Of a stretch of DNA of 64,000 nt, positions 60,401-64,000 are shown piece by piece; the first letter of the stretch is position 1, and every line of letters starts with the position of its first letter. The stretch spans positions 682,001-746,000 of the forward strand of contig NW_027469101.1 in NCBI RefSeq assembly GCF_051020765.1. Direction: 5' to 3'. The DNA comes from Lasioglossum baleicum (taxonomy: Eukaryota; Arthropoda; Insecta; Hymenoptera; Halictidae). A program made the translations under genes and the position numbers. The notes under the pieces were generated by a model. The model did not search any database. It worked only from the letters and a program-made list of their open reading frames with translations, and was not told the origin of the DNA.

Positions 60401-63400
60401 CATGAATATTCAAATACAGAGACAAGACGTTGTATCGCGTTACCAATTGGCATAGTGTCAAACTTTTAGCCGGTGGCCTTACCTTCCGAGAACGTATCCC
60501 GCTGTAGCGAGTGTATAACTACGTTTTCAGAGAAACAAATTTTTAACCAACTTTGTCAGGGGAACCTTAGTTTCCAGTATGAATAAGAGGATCGCGCGTT
60601 ACATCGTTCGACAGCGTTACACCTTTAATTGAGGGTCGCATAGCTAAGGCAATCACATATCGAGTGATTCTGAGAGACAAACTAGTCCTTGTGGGAGAAA
60701 ATCCGCTGAATTATATAGGCAATAGATTCGATAATTCACGGCGTGAACATTAAGGTACAAAGACAAGATTACGGAGATAATTACGAATTGGAATACAGTC
60801 ACCGTTTTTACCGAAGGCTTTACCATCAGACAACATAACTCGCTGTATCCGCAGTATAACTTCGAGTTTATAGAAACACGTTAGTATACATTCCATTGAC
60901 GGCCACATTAATTTCATGTATCAATTAGAAGATCTTGTGTCAAAGCGTTAGAGAACGATATCACCTTCTTTGGCACTCGAACGCCTTAGTCAATAGCTTC
61001 ACCACTTTTTGTGATTCTGAGAGCCGAACCAGGTACCCCTGGAGCAAATCCCATGAAGAGTATTGGCAATATACACCTTAATTCACTGTATGAACATTAA
61101 TGTGAAGCGTCAAACCGTCTGAGAGCGTACGAATTGGTATAATGTCAAACGCTTCACACAGACCTTACTTTCCGCGAACCTCACTGTCACCATCGATAGA
61201 ATAACTTCGTGTTCAGACAGAGAGGTTAGCATCCATTTCAGTGATGGACACCTTAACATTATGTTTGAATTAGAAGATCGCGAGTTACACCTTTCGACAA
61301 CGTTCCCCCTTCATTGAGAGTCGCAGGGCTATGGCAATATCATCACCTATCCCGTGATTTCGCGAGACAAGCCAGTCATTACGGGAGAAAGTCCACTGAA
61401 TTATGTAGGCAATTGACGCTATAATTCACCCTTTTAACATTTAAGAAGAAAGAAGATCTGTGGGAGATCATTACCAATTTGTATAGAGTCACTATTTCTA
61501 CCGAAGGCCTTACCATCGGACATCATAACCTGCTATATTTTGATTATAACTTCGTTTTTAAAGAAACACATTAGAATACATTTTAGTGACGGCACCATAA
61601 ATTCAAATATGAATTAGAAGTTCGATTGTCAAACCATTCCAGAACGTTAACGCCATCGAGAATAATCGAACTGCTGTGTCAATAACTTTACCTATAGTCG
61701 TGATTCCGAAAGTCAAGCCTGGCATTCCAGGTGTAAATCGTCTGAACAATATTGGCAATAGACAACTGAATTCACGTTTTGAATATTTAAGTAGAGTGGC
61801 AATCCGCTGGAGAACATAACCAATTCATATAAAGTCATACTTTTTACGGAATACCTTATCATCCTAGAACCTAATCCGCTGTATCGAGCATTATGCTCAG
61901 TGCTCACGGAAACAAATTAGTTGACATTGTAGCAGTAGAACACCGTATTTTTATGTCTGAACAGAGTAATCTACTGTCAAACCGTTCGAGAACGTTAGCA
62001 CCTTCTTTGAGAGTCGAACGGCTAAATCATTACCTTAGACTATACTGTGATTCAAAGAGTCAGGCCTGAAGTTCCGGGAGTAAATCCGCAGAACCGTATT
62101 GGCATTAGTCACCTTAATTCACAGTTTGAATGTGAAAGTAGAGCGTCAATCAGTTTAAGAATGGAAGCAAATGTTATAAAGTCAAACGTTCTACTGAAGA
62201 CACTGCCTTCCGAAAGCATATCCCGCAGTACGGAGAGTATAACATCGTGTTCAGAGGCACAAATTGGTATACATTTTAGTCACAGCCACCATAATTTCAT
62301 GTATGAATAACAAGATCGGGTGTTAAACTGATCCAGAGCTTTACCACCTTCATTGAGAGTCGAACTGCTATGGCAATAGCTTCACCTATCCTGTGATTCC
62401 GAGGGTCCAAGCAGGTACTACGGGAGTTTATTACAAGTACAGTATTGGCAATGTACACCTACATTCACGGTTTGAATATTAAAGCAGACAGTCAAAGCGT
62501 TGTACAACGCTACCTATTGGTATATAGTCCAACATTTTACCGATAGCCCAAACTTCGGAGATGCTAACCCGCCGTATAGAGCGTATTACTTTGTGCTCAG
62601 ATGTCGAAATTAGTGAACATTTCTGAGATGAGCATCTTAATTTCATTATGACCAGGAAGATCGAGGGTCAAGCCGCTAGAGAGATATTAGTCATAATTCC
62701 ATTGACGGGCTCCTTAGCTTCATGTATGAATTAGAAGATCGAAAATGAACCCGATCGAGAACGATACCACCTTCCGTAAGAGACGAACGGCTTAGTCAAT
62801 AGCTTCATCTGTTATGTGAATCCGAGAGTCAAACCAGGTATTCCAAGTGAAAGTCTGCAGAATAGTATTGATAATAGACACCATAATTCACGGTTTGAAT
62901 ATTAAAGTGCAATATCTATGCGTTGTAGTACTTTACCAATTGTTATACAGAAAAACATTTTACCGATGGCCTTACCTTCGGAGAACTCATCCCGCTGTAT
63001 CGAGAGTATAACTGCGTGTGCAGAGAAATATTGTATTATACAATTTTGTGCGGGGCAGTATATTTACATGTATTAATCAGAAGATCGAGAAGCGAACCGT
63101 TTGAGAACTTTACCTCCCACATTATGGGACGAACGGCTAAGTCAATATCTTCACATATCCTATAAGTCCGAGAGTCATACCCGTTATTCCGGGAGTAAAT
63201 GCCCTGTGCAGTATTGGTAATAAGCACTTTAATTCAAGGTTTGAATGTTAAAGTCGAGCGTCAATCCGTTTAAGATAGTAAGCAAAAGGTATAAAGTCAA
63301 ACGTATTACTGATGACCTTGCCTTCCGAAAGCATATCACTCTGTACCCGTGAGTATAACATCGTGGTGAGAGGAACACATTTGTATACACTTTCGTGACG

Positions 63401-64000
63401 GTCTCCTTAATTTGATGTATGAATTCGAAAATCGAGAGTCGAACCGTTCGACCACGATACCACCATCTTTGAGAGTCGGACAGCCATGTCGATATCTTCA
63501 CCTATCCAGTGATTCATAGAGGTGAACTTGGTATTCCAGGACCAAATCGGCGGAACAGTACTGGAAATAGACACCTTAATCAACTGTATGAATATTAAAG
63601 CAGAGTGTCAAGCCGTCGGCGATGGATGGACCAATTGCTCCAAATTCAATCGTTTTACCGTAGATCTTACTTTCCGTGGACCACTTCAGCTTCACCGAGA
63701 GAACAAGTTCGTGCTCAGAGAACGAAATATGTCTTCATTTCAGTGACTGGCACCTTATGTTCGTGTACGAATTAGAACGTCGATGCTCAAGCCGCTCATG
63801 AACGTCGCCACCTTCTGTGAAAGACGAACGGCTATGTCAGTAGCTTCACCCATCCTGCGATTCCGAGAGTCATACCAGGTACTCCGAGACTAATCCGCTA
63901 AACGGGATTGGTAATAGACACCTTGATGCACGGTTGGAATATTAAAATAGAGCGTCAAACTGTTTGAGACCGTTACCAATTCCTATGAAGTCAAACGATT
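57446..64000 (+). repeat. Satellite A array (about 19 units, + orientation)
   Basis: The Sat-A unit interrupted by PB2 continues here and the array runs to the end of the window. GTCAAACCGTT-type blocks occur about every 172 bp (for example 57836, 58006, 58179). A partial internal duplication is seen near 62680-62720. Open frames up to 116 codons (58501-58851, minus) are incidental. No gene is seen. Confidence 0.92.

Noticed and set aside
1..64000. Search for tRNA or rRNA genes and a CENP-B-box-like motif
   Set aside because: No cloverleaf-type or rRNA-like stretch was recognised, and no match to the CENP-B box pattern was seen by eye in the Sat-A or Sat-B consensus.

Overview
The window is eukaryotic repetitive DNA with no recognisable host gene. 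Almost every base can be assigned to one of four decayed tandem-repeat (satellite) families or to transposable elements inserted in them. The two piggyBac-family DNA transposons, the gypsy-like LTR retrotransposon with a third (env-like) coding region, and the TATA box plus TCAGT-type initiator in its LTRs point to an arthropod, most likely an insect. The species cannot be named. Monomers have clearly diverged from one another (by eye, roughly a quarter of positions) and every transposon gene carries stops or frameshifts, so this looks like old, non-coding heterochromatin, for example pericentromeric.

Layout. Sat-A (unit about 344 bp, itself a dimer of about 172-bp halves) fills 1-14785. It runs in one orientation (called +) to 3703, inverted from 3710 to about 13380, then + again. 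Sat-B (unit about 312 bp) follows at about 14800-19790 and is split at 15774-18496 by a piggyBac element (PB1), whose transposase is itself split by a short retroposon. Sat-C (about 480 bp with expandable 53-bp sub-repeats) occupies 19795-23700. Then come about 270 bp of unassigned sequence, a small fourth repeat (Sat-D, 23960-24460) and a 1.2-unit Sat-A island (24461-24875).

Sat-B resumes at 24876, is inverted between about 25602 and 31273, and continues in + orientation to 32932. A 7.3-kb LTR retrotransposon (32933-40223) has two LTRs, a primer-binding site, a polypurine tract and remnants of gag, protease, RT, RNase H, integrase and env. Sat-B continues to about 50830, interrupted by a solo LTR of the same family (47427-47837). 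Sat-A + returns from about 50855 to the end, interrupted by a second, different piggyBac element (PB2, 54601-57445).

How the parts relate. Both piggyBac elements sit exactly at TTAA sites inside satellite monomers, and the monomer sequence reads through on both sides, so the satellites pre-date the insertions. The solo LTR and the left LTR of the full element join the Sat-B unit at the same nucleotide, which suggests that an LTR-bearing unit was copied with the satellite. Local higher-order repeats in Sat-B and a pair of sibling Sat-A units 50 kb apart show that blocks of monomers were duplicated. The most notable features are this four-family mosaic with two switchback inversions, the nested C repeat with a conserved stem-loop, and the LTR/satellite co-amplification signature. 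No complete novel gene system was found.
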